Source: Triticum aestivum
Lineage: Eukaryota > Streptophyta > Magnoliopsida > Poales > Poaceae
Length of the DNA: 64,000 bases
Assembly: GCF_018294505.1 (NCBI RefSeq)
Contig: NC_057801.1
Coordinates: forward strand, 843,815,465-843,879,464
Reading direction: 5' to 3'
The translations under genes and the position numbers were made by a program. Shown piece by piece: positions 1-9,628 of the stretch. How positions within the stretch are numbered: the stretch's first letter is position 1; every line of letters begins with the position of its first letter. The notes beneath the pieces were generated by a model. That model saw only the letters and a list, made by a program, of their open reading frames with translations. It did not search any database and was not told where the DNA came from.

Positions 1-386
1 GACTTGATAGAGTCTTATATAGAAGACTTGTACTACCTAATGTCATGAACTTTCATTTGAGAAGCATGTGTTATTTATCTTTTTTAACTTGTGAACATGT
101 TCATTTGTAAACCTCACTGCCGCCAACTCTGGCATTACAAAGTTAAGTCTACAACCAACTTAGTAGGAAGTAGGCTTGAAATGGTACCACAGCCTTATCT
201 GACAGCAGAATCCTGGCTACCCCTGAAAATCTTCTCTCATTGAAGGTCGCACACAACCGGACCCTATCGTTGTCAATGTCGGCAATATAGTGGTAAGCCT
301 ACCACCAACTTATTAGGCACTATGACTGATGGTCGCACTCCATGTGTACCGCCTACCAAGCTGGTGATAGGGTATTAAGAGTGAAC
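1..386. other. Non-coding flank downstream of Dof copy 1, left of the Copia insertion
   Basis: I see no gene here. It aligns with 43582-43969 of copy 2 and continues at 5151 after the inserted Copia element. The last five bases (382-386, TGAAC) are the left target-site duplication of that insertion. In copy 2 the same bases occur once, reading directly into the Dof 3' flank. Confidence 0.85.
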
Positions 387-559
387 TGACAGGTCCAAGG
401 CTTCTCTCTCAGCTAGCAATGGTGGTTTCTCTCGAGTCACGAAGAACAGATCACACACGGAAGATTTTTGCGACGCAAAGATCTTCCGTGTGTGATCTGT
501 TCTTCGTGTCTCGAGAGAAACCACCATTGCTAGCTGAGAGAGAAGCCTTGGACCTGTCA
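387..559. repeat. Palindromic 5' LTR (inverted R-U5 / R-U5)
   Basis: Bases 387-472 are the reverse complement of 474-559 around a centre at base 473, with only two mismatched positions in 86-bp arms. The left arm plus centre (387-480) reverse-complements to the last 94 bases of the 3' LTR (5052-5145) with two differences. The right arm is the normal R-U5 and runs straight into the primer binding site. No U3-like sequence is present at this end. Transcription from the 5' end would therefore lack the promoter found in the 3' LTR, and RNA from here could form a long hairpin. Confidence 0.95.
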
Positions 560-561
560 TT

Positions 562-573
562 TGGTATCAGAGC
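562..573 (+). promoter_or_regulatory. Primer binding site (tRNA-iMet type)
   Basis: TGGTATCAGAGC begins two bases after the LTR terminal CA at 558-559. This is the usual methionine-initiator tRNA primer site of plant Copia elements. Confidence 0.9.
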
Positions 574-582
574 TTTGATTGT

Positions 583-3500
583 ATGCCCAAGATCATGCCA
601 CGGGGCTTGCCGAAAAGCAGCGGAGATGGAACGCTGACGCTGCCGGAGGCGATGGAAGTCAAGCCGGAGCCGTTTGACAAGGCAGGCCCCGAGTACGCGG
701 AAGGCGGTGCTGAGTACCGCAAAGATCGTGGGGCGCTAACCGCGATTTATCGCGCCGTGCCCAAGACGATGCTTCCAACTCTCGCTGGCAAGGATTCGGC
801 AAAAGAAGCCTGGGAAGCCATCAAGAAGTCCCATCTCGGCCACGACCGCGTTCGCGAGGCAAACTTGCAGACGTACAAGAAGCAGTTCGAGGAACTGAAG
901 ATGGCGGAGAGCAAGACCGTGGACGAATTCGCTACGCGCGTCACATCGCTCGTCAGCGGGATTCGTGGCCTCGGTGAGAAGCTCGACGAGATCGAGGTTG
1001 TGCGCAAGTTCCTGCGTGCAGCACCGGCGCGTTACATGCAGCTGGTGACCACGATCGAGCAGTGCATCGATCTCAAAACCCTGTCAACTGAAGACTTGGT
1101 GGGGCGTTACAAGGCGTACGACGAGCGCGTACGTTCTACCTTCGGCAATCCTCAGGAAGGGGAGCACCTGATGTTGTCACGTGCACAGTGGGAGAAGCTC
1201 GAAGGGAAGAAGACAGGAGGTGAGGGATCGTCGTCCGGTGGCCAGAACGGCGACCGATCCGGAAGCCACGGCAAGAAACCACAGCAGCATGGCTCCAACT
1301 CAAACTCCGTCCGTGGCAAGAACAACGACTGGAAGAAGAAGTACAAGTGCCACAACTGAGGTATTAAAGGTCACTTTGCTGCTGAGTGCCGCAGGCCAAA
1401 GAAGGAGAGGGCTCTCATGGCAGAGAAGGAAGATGAAGGTCCAGCAACTCTGCTCATGGCGGAGATCTGTGATCTGACTGAAACTGACGAGCACTCCGGC
1501 GAGGTTCTCCTCAATGAAGAAAAGGTACACCCGAAAAGGTACAAAGGTGATGCTTGGTATTTAGATACTGGTGCTAGCAATCATATGACAGGGATCAAGG
1601 AGAAGTTCTTGGACCTCGACCTCACTGTGACTGGGAAGGTCAGGTTTGGGGATGGTTCAGCCGTGGACATTGTTGGGCGTGGCACTGTGTTGTTCCAGTG
1701 CCTGAACGGTGAACACCGTGCCCTTGCAAATGTGTACTACATCCCGTCGCTGAAGAGCTGCATCATCAGTTTGGGCCAACTTGCTGAACGTGGGTGCAAG
1801 GTGGTGATCGAGGACGACTACATGGAGATTTACGACAAGGCACGCGAGCTTCTCGCGCACGTGCTGCGGAACCAGAGCCGTCTCTACATCCTCGACCTGA
1901 GCCAGGCGCAGCCGGTCTGCCTCATGGCTAACTGCGGCGACACGGCTTGGCTTTGGCATGCACGGTACGGTCATCTCAACTTCAAGGCGTTGCGCGAGCT
2001 AGCGCAGAAGGAGATGGTACATGGACTGCCGCGCATAGATCATATTGATCAGATATGCGATGGCTGCCTCGTTGGGAAGCAGCGGCGACTGTCATTCCCT
2101 AGCGAGGCGACATACCGTGCTGAGCGCCCGCTAGCGTTGGTCCACGGTGACCTCTGCGGGCCAATCTCTCCACCAACACCCGCCGGCAACCGCTACTTTC
2201 TTCTGCTTGTCGATGATGTCTCCAGGTTCATGTGGCTAATTCTGCTGAAAACCAAGGACCAGGCACTTGGTGCCTTTCATAGGTTCAGACTTGGTGCAGA
2301 GAAGGAAGTGGAGCTCGACCTTAAGGCACTCCGCACTGACCGAGGTGGTGAGTTCACCTCAAAGGCGTTCACGGCATACTGCGACGACCACGGCATCAAA
2401 CACTTCCTCATGGCACCTTATTCACCGCAGCAAAATGGCGTCGTCGAGCGCCGCAATCAGACAATTGTTGGCATGGCTCGTAGTCTGTTGAAGAGCAAGG
2501 GAGTCCCAGGAAAATTCTGGGGGGAGGCGGTCACCACTGTTGTCTACCTCCTGAACCGTGCACCGACGAAGAGTGTCGCCGGCCAGACACCGTATGAAGC
2601 CTGGTGTGCACGGAAGCCCTGTGTCGAGCACCTGCGTACGTTTGGCTGTGTCGCTTATACCAAGGTGACAAAGCCGAACTCGTCGAAGCTTGCGGACAGG
2701 AGCGTTCGTACAGTTCTACTCGGGTATGAGCCGAACACAAAAGCCTATCGAGTATTTGATCCGATCAGCAACCGTGTCATCGTCACAAGGGACGTAGTGT
2801 TTGACGAGAAGCAGCAATGGGATTGGAGCACAGTGCACAGGCAAGAAGCGTCGAGTTATGAGGCGTTTACAGTGACGTATCCAATCATCTCCACTACGGG
2901 TACAACTAAGGTGACGTTGGAGGACGGCGTACATGCAGAGACGGGCGAGACCACACCGGCCAGTGCCACTCCAATCGGCACGCCGTGCGAGTCGCCCGCG
3001 ACGCAGAGCACGCCGAGAGCAGCAAGTGTTTCTGCAGGCATAGCAGTGAACACCGCTGCAGACGCTGACGAGGGGCAGACGCCTCCGTCGCACACCTACG
3101 ACGAGCTCGGGCCCAAGGGGTTCAGAAACCTGATGGAGATCTTGGAGGAAACACGGTTCCACCTGGTGTAGAGTTGCAGTTCGTCGACGCCGGTGTGGAT
3201 GCTGAGTTGTGCTTGCTCGGTACAGAGGAGCCCACGTCACTCGTCGAGGCTCGGAAGGAGCCAAGCTGGAGGCGTGCCATGGAGGAAGAGGTTGACTCCA
3301 TCCGTGGCAATGATACATGGCAGCTCGTCGACCTCCCGCCCGGACAAAAACCCATCGGTCTGAAATGGGTATACAAGCTGAAGAAAGATCCGAGCGGCGC
3401 CATCGTCAAGCATAAAGCCCGCCTTGTTGCAAAGGGATATGTGCAGCGCGAGGGGGTGGATTTTGATGAAGTATTTGCCCCTGTTGCGCGCATGGAAACT

Positions 3501-4790
3501 GTGCGTCTGCTCATTGCTGTGGCTGCACTTGAGGGCTGGCGTCTGCACCACATGGACGTAAAGTCCGCATTCTTGAACGGAGAGCTGCAGGAGGAGGTGT
3601 TCGTGCGACAACCCCCTGGCTATGAAGAAGAGGGCAATGAGCACAAAGTCTTGAAGCTGAACAAGGCATTGTATGGACTTCGTCAGGCGCCGAGAGCATG
3701 GTATGCCAAGTTGCACGCCACTCTGCTCACGCTCGGGTTCGAGAGATGTCCTCTTGAGCACGCGGTGTACATGAGAAGCAAAGGTGGCTCGCGGCTGCTC
3801 GTAGGCGTTTATGTCGATGACTTGGTGATCACTGGTGCAAGCCAAGTGGAGATTGATAGCTTCAAGGAGCAGATGAAAAATCTGTTCAAAATGAGTGATC
3901 TGGGTTTGTTGTCATACTATCTCGGGATCGAGGTAGCCCAGACCGCCAATGGCGTTACACTCAGCCAGGCCGGATATGCTCAGAAGATCCTTGAGAAGGT
4001 TGGAATGGCAGAGTGCAACCCAAGTCAAGTACCAATGGAGCCAAGACTGAAGCTAGTTAAAACTGATCAGGTGGACTCAACTCAGTACCGCAGCATAGTT
4101 GGGAGTCTAAGGTATTTGGTAAACACAAGGCCGGATCTTGCTTACTCAGTGGGCGTCGTTAGTCGTTTCATGGAAGCTCCTACGGTGAACCACATGGCAG
4201 CAGTCAAGCAGATTTTGAGGTACATCCGTGGCACCATTCATCTCGGCTGTCACTATGAAAGGAAGGAAGAAGAGGAGCCACGACTTGTTGGATACAGTGA
4301 TAGTGACCATGCTGGTGATCTTGATGATCGTAAAAGCACATCAGGTGTGCTATACTTTCTTGGCACCAATCCAGTAACTTGGGTCTCACAGAAACAAAAG
4401 GTAGTGGCAACATCATCGTGCGAAGCAGAATATATTGCTGCAGCTATCACTGCTTGTCAGGGAATTTGGTTATCATGGCTGCTTGGTGAACTGATGAACA
4501 AAGAGCAGCAGAAGAAACTGATGAAGAGGGAGCAGCAGAAGGTTTTGATCAAAGTGGACAATAAATCTGCAATTGCGCTTTGTAAGAACTCAGTCCATCA
4601 TGATCGCAGCTAGCACATAGATGTTCGCTATCATTTCATTCGCGAGTGCGTTGAAGAAGGGAGGGTCACCGTGGAGCACGTCCGAACCGGCGACCAGCTC
4701 GCCGACATACTGACCAAGCCGCTCGCCCGTGTGAAGTTCCTGGAGCTTCGCGAGCGCATTGGACTCCGAGCGGTGAAGAAACAAGATTAA
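583..4790 (+). pseudogene. Copia gag-pol polyprotein, disabled by two stops and one frameshift
   Basis: The reading frame starts at the ATG at 583. The gag part ends in a CCHC zinc knuckle whose second cysteine codon is replaced by TGA (1357-1359). The same frame resumes with the protease motif LDTGAS (about 1560-1577), a GAG-pre-integrase zinc region with WHARYGH and CDGC, and an integrase core with the LRTDRGGEF and SPQQNGVVERRN motifs. A one-base-type frameshift near 3130-3165 produces TAG at 3169-3171. Reverse transcriptase and RNase H continue in the next frame, with MDVKSAFLNG, YVDDLVITG, DSDHAGD and SSCEAEY. A further TAG at 4611-4613 interrupts RNase H before the final TAA at 4788-4790. 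The tryptophan-containing segment usually found near the start of Copia gag is not obvious, so gag may carry an internal deletion. Confidence 0.95.
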
Positions 4791-4795
4791 GGGGG
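4788..4795 (+). promoter_or_regulatory. Polypurine tract of the first Copia element
   Basis: TAAGGGGG overlaps the pol stop codon and sits directly before TGAATC, taken as the start of the 3' LTR. The position and purine run fit plus-strand priming. Confidence 0.75.
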
Positions 4796-5145
4796 TGAAT
4801 CTCAGTGTGTAATCTTGTTTTAGTCTGTTTGTTTCCCTTTTGTAATCACGCATGCACGTTTGCTTTGTATTTTCGTGTGCATGACGCGTTGGATAAGCGC
4901 ATGCAGCACGTCCCTTGCATCTAGGATCAGGCATAGTGGGGTTAGCTTGGCGTGAGTCTCGGTCAAGGCGTTGGCCTGATCGTGTGTGTAGGCATATGCC
5001 GTTTAGCTCATCTCTAAAGAATAAAAGAAAGACGCCAGAAAAGACGCGTATCTTTGCGTCGCAAAAATTTTCCGTGTGTGATCTGTTCTTCGTGTCTCGA
5101 GAGAAACCACCATTGCTAGCTGAGAGAGAAGCCTTGGACCTGTCA
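4796..5145 (+). repeat. 3' LTR of the first Copia element (U3-R-U5)
   Basis: The LTR is about 350 bp, begins TGAATC after the purine tract and ends CTGTCA before the target duplication. It keeps a U3 of about 256 bp that is missing from the 5' end. The left boundary is inferred from the purine tract and the TG dinucleotide, because there is no normal 5' LTR in the window to align with. Confidence 0.8.
5020..5052 (+). promoter_or_regulatory. Inferred retrotransposon core promoter and cap site
   Basis: AATAAAAG at 5020-5027 is the only TATA-like sequence near the end of U3. Base 5052, about 25-32 bp downstream, is the exact point at which similarity to the inverted arm of the 5' LTR begins. 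I infer that 5052 is at or near the start of R (the RNA cap site). Confidence 0.6.
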
Positions 5146-5150
5146 TGAAC

Positions 5151-5383
5151 AAGGCACATTCCAGTGCTACGATACCAAGCATTAACATGCATGGTTGAGC
5201 GTACATATCCAACATTAACAAGTTCAGAAAAAAAACATATAATTGACAAGATGATAGATCCATATACTTCACCAAAGTTCACTTTAGTACAATAGCCGGC
5301 CCATTTCACGAGGCGTTAATCTAAGAATAAATCTTGATCTAACTAGCTAGCTAATTACAAGTTGCATTGCTAGTGCTAGAATA
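5151..5383. other. 3' flank of Dof copy 1
   Basis: This 233-bp segment separates the Copia element from the Dof stop codon and probably includes the Dof 3' untranslated region. It aligns with 43970-44134 except that copy 2 lacks about 60 bp next to the stop codon. No poly(A) signal was assigned. Confidence 0.7.
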
Positions 5384-6974
5384 TTAAATGTAACCACCGC
5401 CGCCATTGCCATTGACCATGTCCTCATACATGCCCCTGCTGCTCGAGTAATCCTGCTGCTTGTGGTTTCTCTTGGCCGACGGGTGGTACAACTGGTGGCC
5501 TCCTCTGTTGTCATCTTTACCCCCAGCGACGCTCTGTAATCCTAGGTGGAACATGCCCTGCATGGTAGCCATTGTGATGGGCATTGCCCCAGACATCTGA
5601 TGATCCATGGCGTGCATGAATTGGAAGCTGCCCATTTGCGCTGCCGACCACTGCTCCATCCCGTTCCAATGGGCATGGTTGTGGTGGTGTTGCGCACAAC
5701 CGTCCACCGTGCAAGAACCACCGTCGGCAAAGAGCAGCCTGTCGGGGGAGCTGAGTCGAAGGCTTGCCTGGTCGAAGCTGTGGGCGAACTGGCTATCGTG
5801 TGACGGCGCGCTGCCGAACATGGGGCTGTGCAATCCGGGCGGCACAGGGCCACTGCCGGTGGCATAAGTGGTACTGCTAGACATGGTTGTTGTCACGGAC
5901 GATGTCCCTACCGCGGTAGATCGGGAGGTGTTTGACACCACATTGGGCTTGCCCCTGCGCTTGGCATGGCGACGATACCCCCCACCGACAGGCACATTGC
6001 GGAGCGCGCCGCCGCGGGTCCAGTAGCGGCGACAAGAGCGACAAAAGTGGCGGGGTTGGGTAAGGGAGTAGTTATTGAAGTAGCAAAACTTGGTGTTGGT
6101 GGAGTCGCATCGCGGACAGTTGAGCCCCGACACCGGTTGCGGCAACCGCACCAACTGAGCTCGCTCCGACATGGACATCGACTTGCTATTCCTGTTGGTA
6201 CTGCAATCGCCGTCCCCAGCGCCGCTGCAACCATCATTGCCGCCCCCTCCAGCGACTAAGCCGACCCCGGCCGTGGCCATGAACCCTTCTTCATTATTGC
6301 TGTTGCATCCTCCATCACCAGGACCAGATGGTGAAGGAGTGGTAGTACTATGAGTGTTAGTGCCGATTTGTTGCAGCTACAAATCAACAAGGAGACGAGT
6401 AATCAAATATCGGCCAATATGTATATGGAGCTAGGTTTTTTTTGTCTTCATTCTGTTTTTTCCCAGGATGACAAGACGAACCAGTTTCTGATAAATCTAT
6501 TTTTTTTTCATTTGAATAATTCAAATGAATTTTTGTTTTAAATTTATTTCCAATTAAAATATATGATGTTTGACCTACATCAGACATAAACTTCCCTGGG
6601 CCAAGGGAGTCCCTATGACCTCTTGGGAGTATACATACCCTATTTGATTCACTTTTTCCCTTTACATTCATTTTTTGACATTTCTGGTATCACAACCCGA
6701 GAAATACCTCTTGGCCGTTTAAACCGGTCGATTACAGTTATTTTTTTCTAGAAAAGAAAACCCTGATATGGAGTATATTGCAAGATATATATCTGCAATC
6801 AGCAAACCTAGGTCACTGAGTGCACACATATTCTGGTTTTTGTCGTGCGAACAAAATCATGAGTGAATATGTAATTAGTTAGCTAGCTAGAAGCACAAGG
6901 ATGCATACCTGAAGCTGGTTGTTGTCGGTGTTCCAGAAGTTTGATGAATCAAGGAAGGCAGGAAGGAAGATCAT
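5384..6974 (-). CDS. Dof-type zinc-finger transcription factor, copy 1 (two exons)
   Basis: Dof proteins are plant-specific nuclear DNA-binding factors that recognise AAAG-core sites. Exon 1 (6974-6909, 22 codons) starts at an ATG giving [11 protein letters not shown] and ends at a GT donor. A 532-bp intron (6908-6377) ends TTGTAG, and exon 2 runs 6376-5384. The joined frame gives 352 residues. The C-x2-C-x21-C-x2-C finger has cysteines at about residues 109, 112, 134 and 137 ([19 protein letters not shown]..., then CRSC), followed by [24 protein letters not shown], whose basic end could act as a nuclear signal. The tail is rich in Ser/Thr, Met, His and Gly and ends in a Gly-rich motif. A TATA box lies about 220 bp upstream of the ATG. 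A start at 6280 alone would miss the typical Dof N-terminus. The exact family member is not assigned. Confidence 0.93.
6377..6908 (-). other. Intron of Dof copy 1
   Basis: On the minus strand it begins GTATGCAT and ends TTTGTAG. It is AT-rich and contains no mobile element I recognise. It aligns along its length with the copy 2 intron at 45113-45655, with several substitutions and small indels. Confidence 0.88.
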
Positions 6975-7190
6975 AGCTGGTGATCTAGAGAGAAGAGAAA
7001 GTGGGAGGAAGAAAGTTAGCAGCAGCTGGGGGAATCAAGTGGAAGAGTACTACTGTAGTACAAAAGAAAGGAATGGAATGGATGCTAGAGAGAGGGGGGA
7101 GGATCTAGCTACCCAAGAAGAGAGAGAAAATGGAGAGAGCAAGGTAGCTAGCAGCACCAAAATAGATGAGAGAGAAGGAACACACACACG

Positions 7191-7206
7191 CTATATATAT
7201 GTATAG
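7191..7206 (-). promoter_or_regulatory. TATA box of Dof copy 1
   Basis: The minus strand reads CTATACATATATATAG here, followed by a (GT)n run and a CT-rich leader, about 220 bp upstream of the exon 1 ATG. The same element is conserved upstream of copy 2. The leader at 6975-7150 is strongly GA-rich on the plus strand. Confidence 0.7.
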
Positions 7207-9211
7207 CCTGTGGAGATTTGGAGGAATAGAGAAGTGGACAAACATTGGTGTTATTTCCTTCATTTGCACACTTTTCCTTTTCCATGGTGAATGCTGATGT
7301 GGCTGAAAGTGGTACCCATGCTAGCTACAGTTTGCAATAAATTAGTTAGCGTAGTCTGCTTAGCTAAGCTTGATAGCTAATTTGCCACCGCATAATTAAT
7401 CATCCAGGCCACCACATATAGTTAAATGGTACTAACAATTTGGTAGGCCTACATATATTTTTTGTTTAAACTCTAGCAAGTCACATCCCTCACTCTGTTT
7501 TGAGACAACCACTTGTTCTCAACTATTCCTGTGTTTTTATTTTTAGTAGGAACCAAGATATCGTGTCATTCTCATCATGTGTTTTTTTCTTCAAATTCCA
7601 CATTTCCATAATATTGCGCCCCAATGATGTCATAAAACGTGGGATATGTCAAAGCAAGTTGAACTTCAATCTTGAAATGTGCATGTCATGTATACATGAA
7701 GAAAAACTGACAGTGATCTAGTGTTGGTGTTGGATATACAACTTAGTTTTGCATGGGAAGGGAGTATAATATATTTGAACACTCAAGTTTTAGTTAAGTT
7801 TATTTGTAACCCTATACCATAAAATTAAAGGCTGGATGATTTGATCGCCGACCTAGTGAAATTTATATGACCAGCGATGTGGCGGTGGTTTTGCGCACAA
7901 ACCAATCGGCACAAAAACAAGATAAAAATAAAGATACATCCATTACTAAAAAAAGGTGAATTTTAGGGAAAAATAAAAGCGGAATAAATCTGTAGGTTTT
8001 ATCAAAAATCGAGAAATTTTGGATAACTCATACATAAATTCTGAACATTCATGAGTAGTCCTTGATAATTCTCTTGAAGTTTATTTGACACGATTATTGT
8101 TTTTTATCCTGGAATACTTCAGGTTTTCCAAAATTTTCTTAATTTTATTATAATTTTTTAGATAAAATCTAATTCTAATCACTTAATTTTATTCTGATAC
8201 TGGGTAGTTGCAAGTATTTGTTCTGAGTACTAGAGAAATTTAGTTGTCATCTCGTACCCTTGTCATCTTTCCATCGATTATATGAAATAGTCGCTCTGGG
8301 TACGAGATGACAACTAAATTTCTCTCGCATTAATTTTTCTTGCATGTTAATAGTTAAAAATCATCCACGTGCATGTATAACATATATCACCTCCCATAAT
8401 GTAGTATATCAATCCTAATTATTTTACTTATGTTGTCATGTTGACATGGTTGCTACGTGTGCAAAATATCCGCCATGTTATCAACCACACTGATTTTTAT
8501 AGGGTCAAAGCCCAAATCTGATCATTACCAGAAGTTGGTGTAACAAAATTCTAATTGAAAAATCTATGGGACAAATTAAACTACTTTTTTCAATCATGTT
8601 TTCATTGCTACCACGTACACATGGTAAAAATTAAACTACAACCACGAGCTGAGGCAGGTGTGCTGGGCGACGAGTTTTTTCTTCATTTTAAAATCGAGAT
8701 AGAAAATGACATGTAATCGAGTCCGATTCTACTTCCTTGGTCAATACGCACGACAATGTTCTTGCTTGTGTGCATGGTCGGGTCTAGAGAGCTCTTCTTC
8801 TATTACTCGAGGTTCGATCGTCCACGTGAACAAATAAGTGTTTATTTGAAGCCAGGTGGTTTGCAAGTATCGGAATTTTAGGGTCAAACTTGTCTAATTT
8901 CAAAATCTATGAGGTAAAACTGCAAGCAATAGTTAAATACATGTGGTGGGCGACGTATTTTTCATCCACTTTTATATCAAGTTGAAGTTTTTATCGAACC
9001 TGAGCGAGTTGGCAACCTTGAGCAATCCGCTCCGATTATACTTCCCATGATTAATACACATGACAGTGTTCTTGGTTGTGTGCATTCTCGCGTGCAGAGA
9101 GCAAATTAAGAGCTCCTATTTTTTACTCGAGGGCCAATCGATTGGTGTTAACAAATAAGTGTTTAATTGAAGTCGGGTGGTTTGCAAGTACCAGTGTTCA
9201 TTTGTACCATG
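7207..9211. other. Upstream region of Dof copy 1, repeat-rich and non-coding
   Basis: No gene is visible. Bases 7207-8170 align nearly base for base with 45960-46935, with about five differences in the best 480 bp. From about 8200 the region consists of diverged tandem segments that recur at about 9680-10330 and, in copy 2, near 46950, 47400 and 48400. Shared words include GTTGACATGGTTGCTA and ATGACAACTAAATTTCTC. Confidence 0.7.
8232..8325. repeat. Inverted repeat with 28-bp arms, copy 1 only
   Basis: Bases 8232-8259 and 8298-8325 are perfect reverse complements separated by 38 bp. The right arm is the motif that recurs in the upstream tandem segments. The left arm in this orientation is absent from the matching part of copy 2 near 47395-47470, so the inversion seems specific to copy 1. 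Confidence 0.85.
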
Positions 9212-9628
9212 GGGAAAGTATCACATGATACCAGTCTTTACATGATACCATGATACCAATTTGAAAAATTCAAATTTAAACATGTCAAAAAATTATGAAA
9301 AAAATCATGGATGTTCGCAACATATATGTCGATCACTCCTAAAAAATTCAGATCAAAATTCGAAATCTACAAGGAGAAACAAAAAAGACAAATCATCATG
9401 AATAGTGTCAAAAGAAGACAAAAGCAAAAATGACACTATTCACATCTGAATTTTGTCTTTTTTGTTTCTCCTTATATATTTCCATTTTCGATCTGAATTT
9501 TTTAGGAGTGGTCGACATATATGTTATGAAGATCCATGATTTTTTCATAATTTTTTGACATGTCTAAATTTGAATTTTTCAAGTTGGTAATATGGTATCA
9601 TTTAAAGACTGGTATCACCTGATACTTC
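9212..9628. mobile_element. Long-TIR MITE, probably Mutator-type (MULE)
   Basis: A 417-bp fold-back element has inverted arms of about 190 bp that begin GGGAAAGTATCA on the left and, reverse-complemented, GAAGTATCAGG on the right. It is bounded by the 10-bp direct repeat TTGTACCATG (9202-9211 and 9629-9638). Copy 2 has a single uninterrupted copy of that site near 48385-48397. A 9-10 bp target duplication and long inverted termini fit a non-autonomous Mutator-like element. There is no coding potential. Confidence 0.88.

Larger units (their letters stand above)
387..5145 (+). mobile_element. Ty1/copia LTR retrotransposon with aberrant palindromic 5' LTR
   Basis: The element is flanked by the 5-bp target duplication TGAAC (382-386 and 5146-5150), and copy 2 carries the empty site near 43965-43970. 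Copia order is clear: gag with zinc knuckle, protease, integrase, reverse transcriptase, RNase H. A tRNA-iMet type primer site is at 562-573 and a purine tract ends at 4795. The 3' LTR (4796-5145) looks normal, but the 5' LTR (387-559) has no U3. It is an inverted duplication of R-U5, so both outer ends of the element are U5 ends (TGACAGGTCC at the left, GGACCTGTCA at the right). The polyprotein carries two nonsense changes and one frameshift. The family name is not recognised. Confidence 0.95.

Noticed and set aside
387..559. Palindrome as an assembly fold-back artefact
   Set aside because: The arms differ at two positions, the centre is a natural short hairpin and the target duplication is perfect, so a real structure is more likely. 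It should still be checked with reads.
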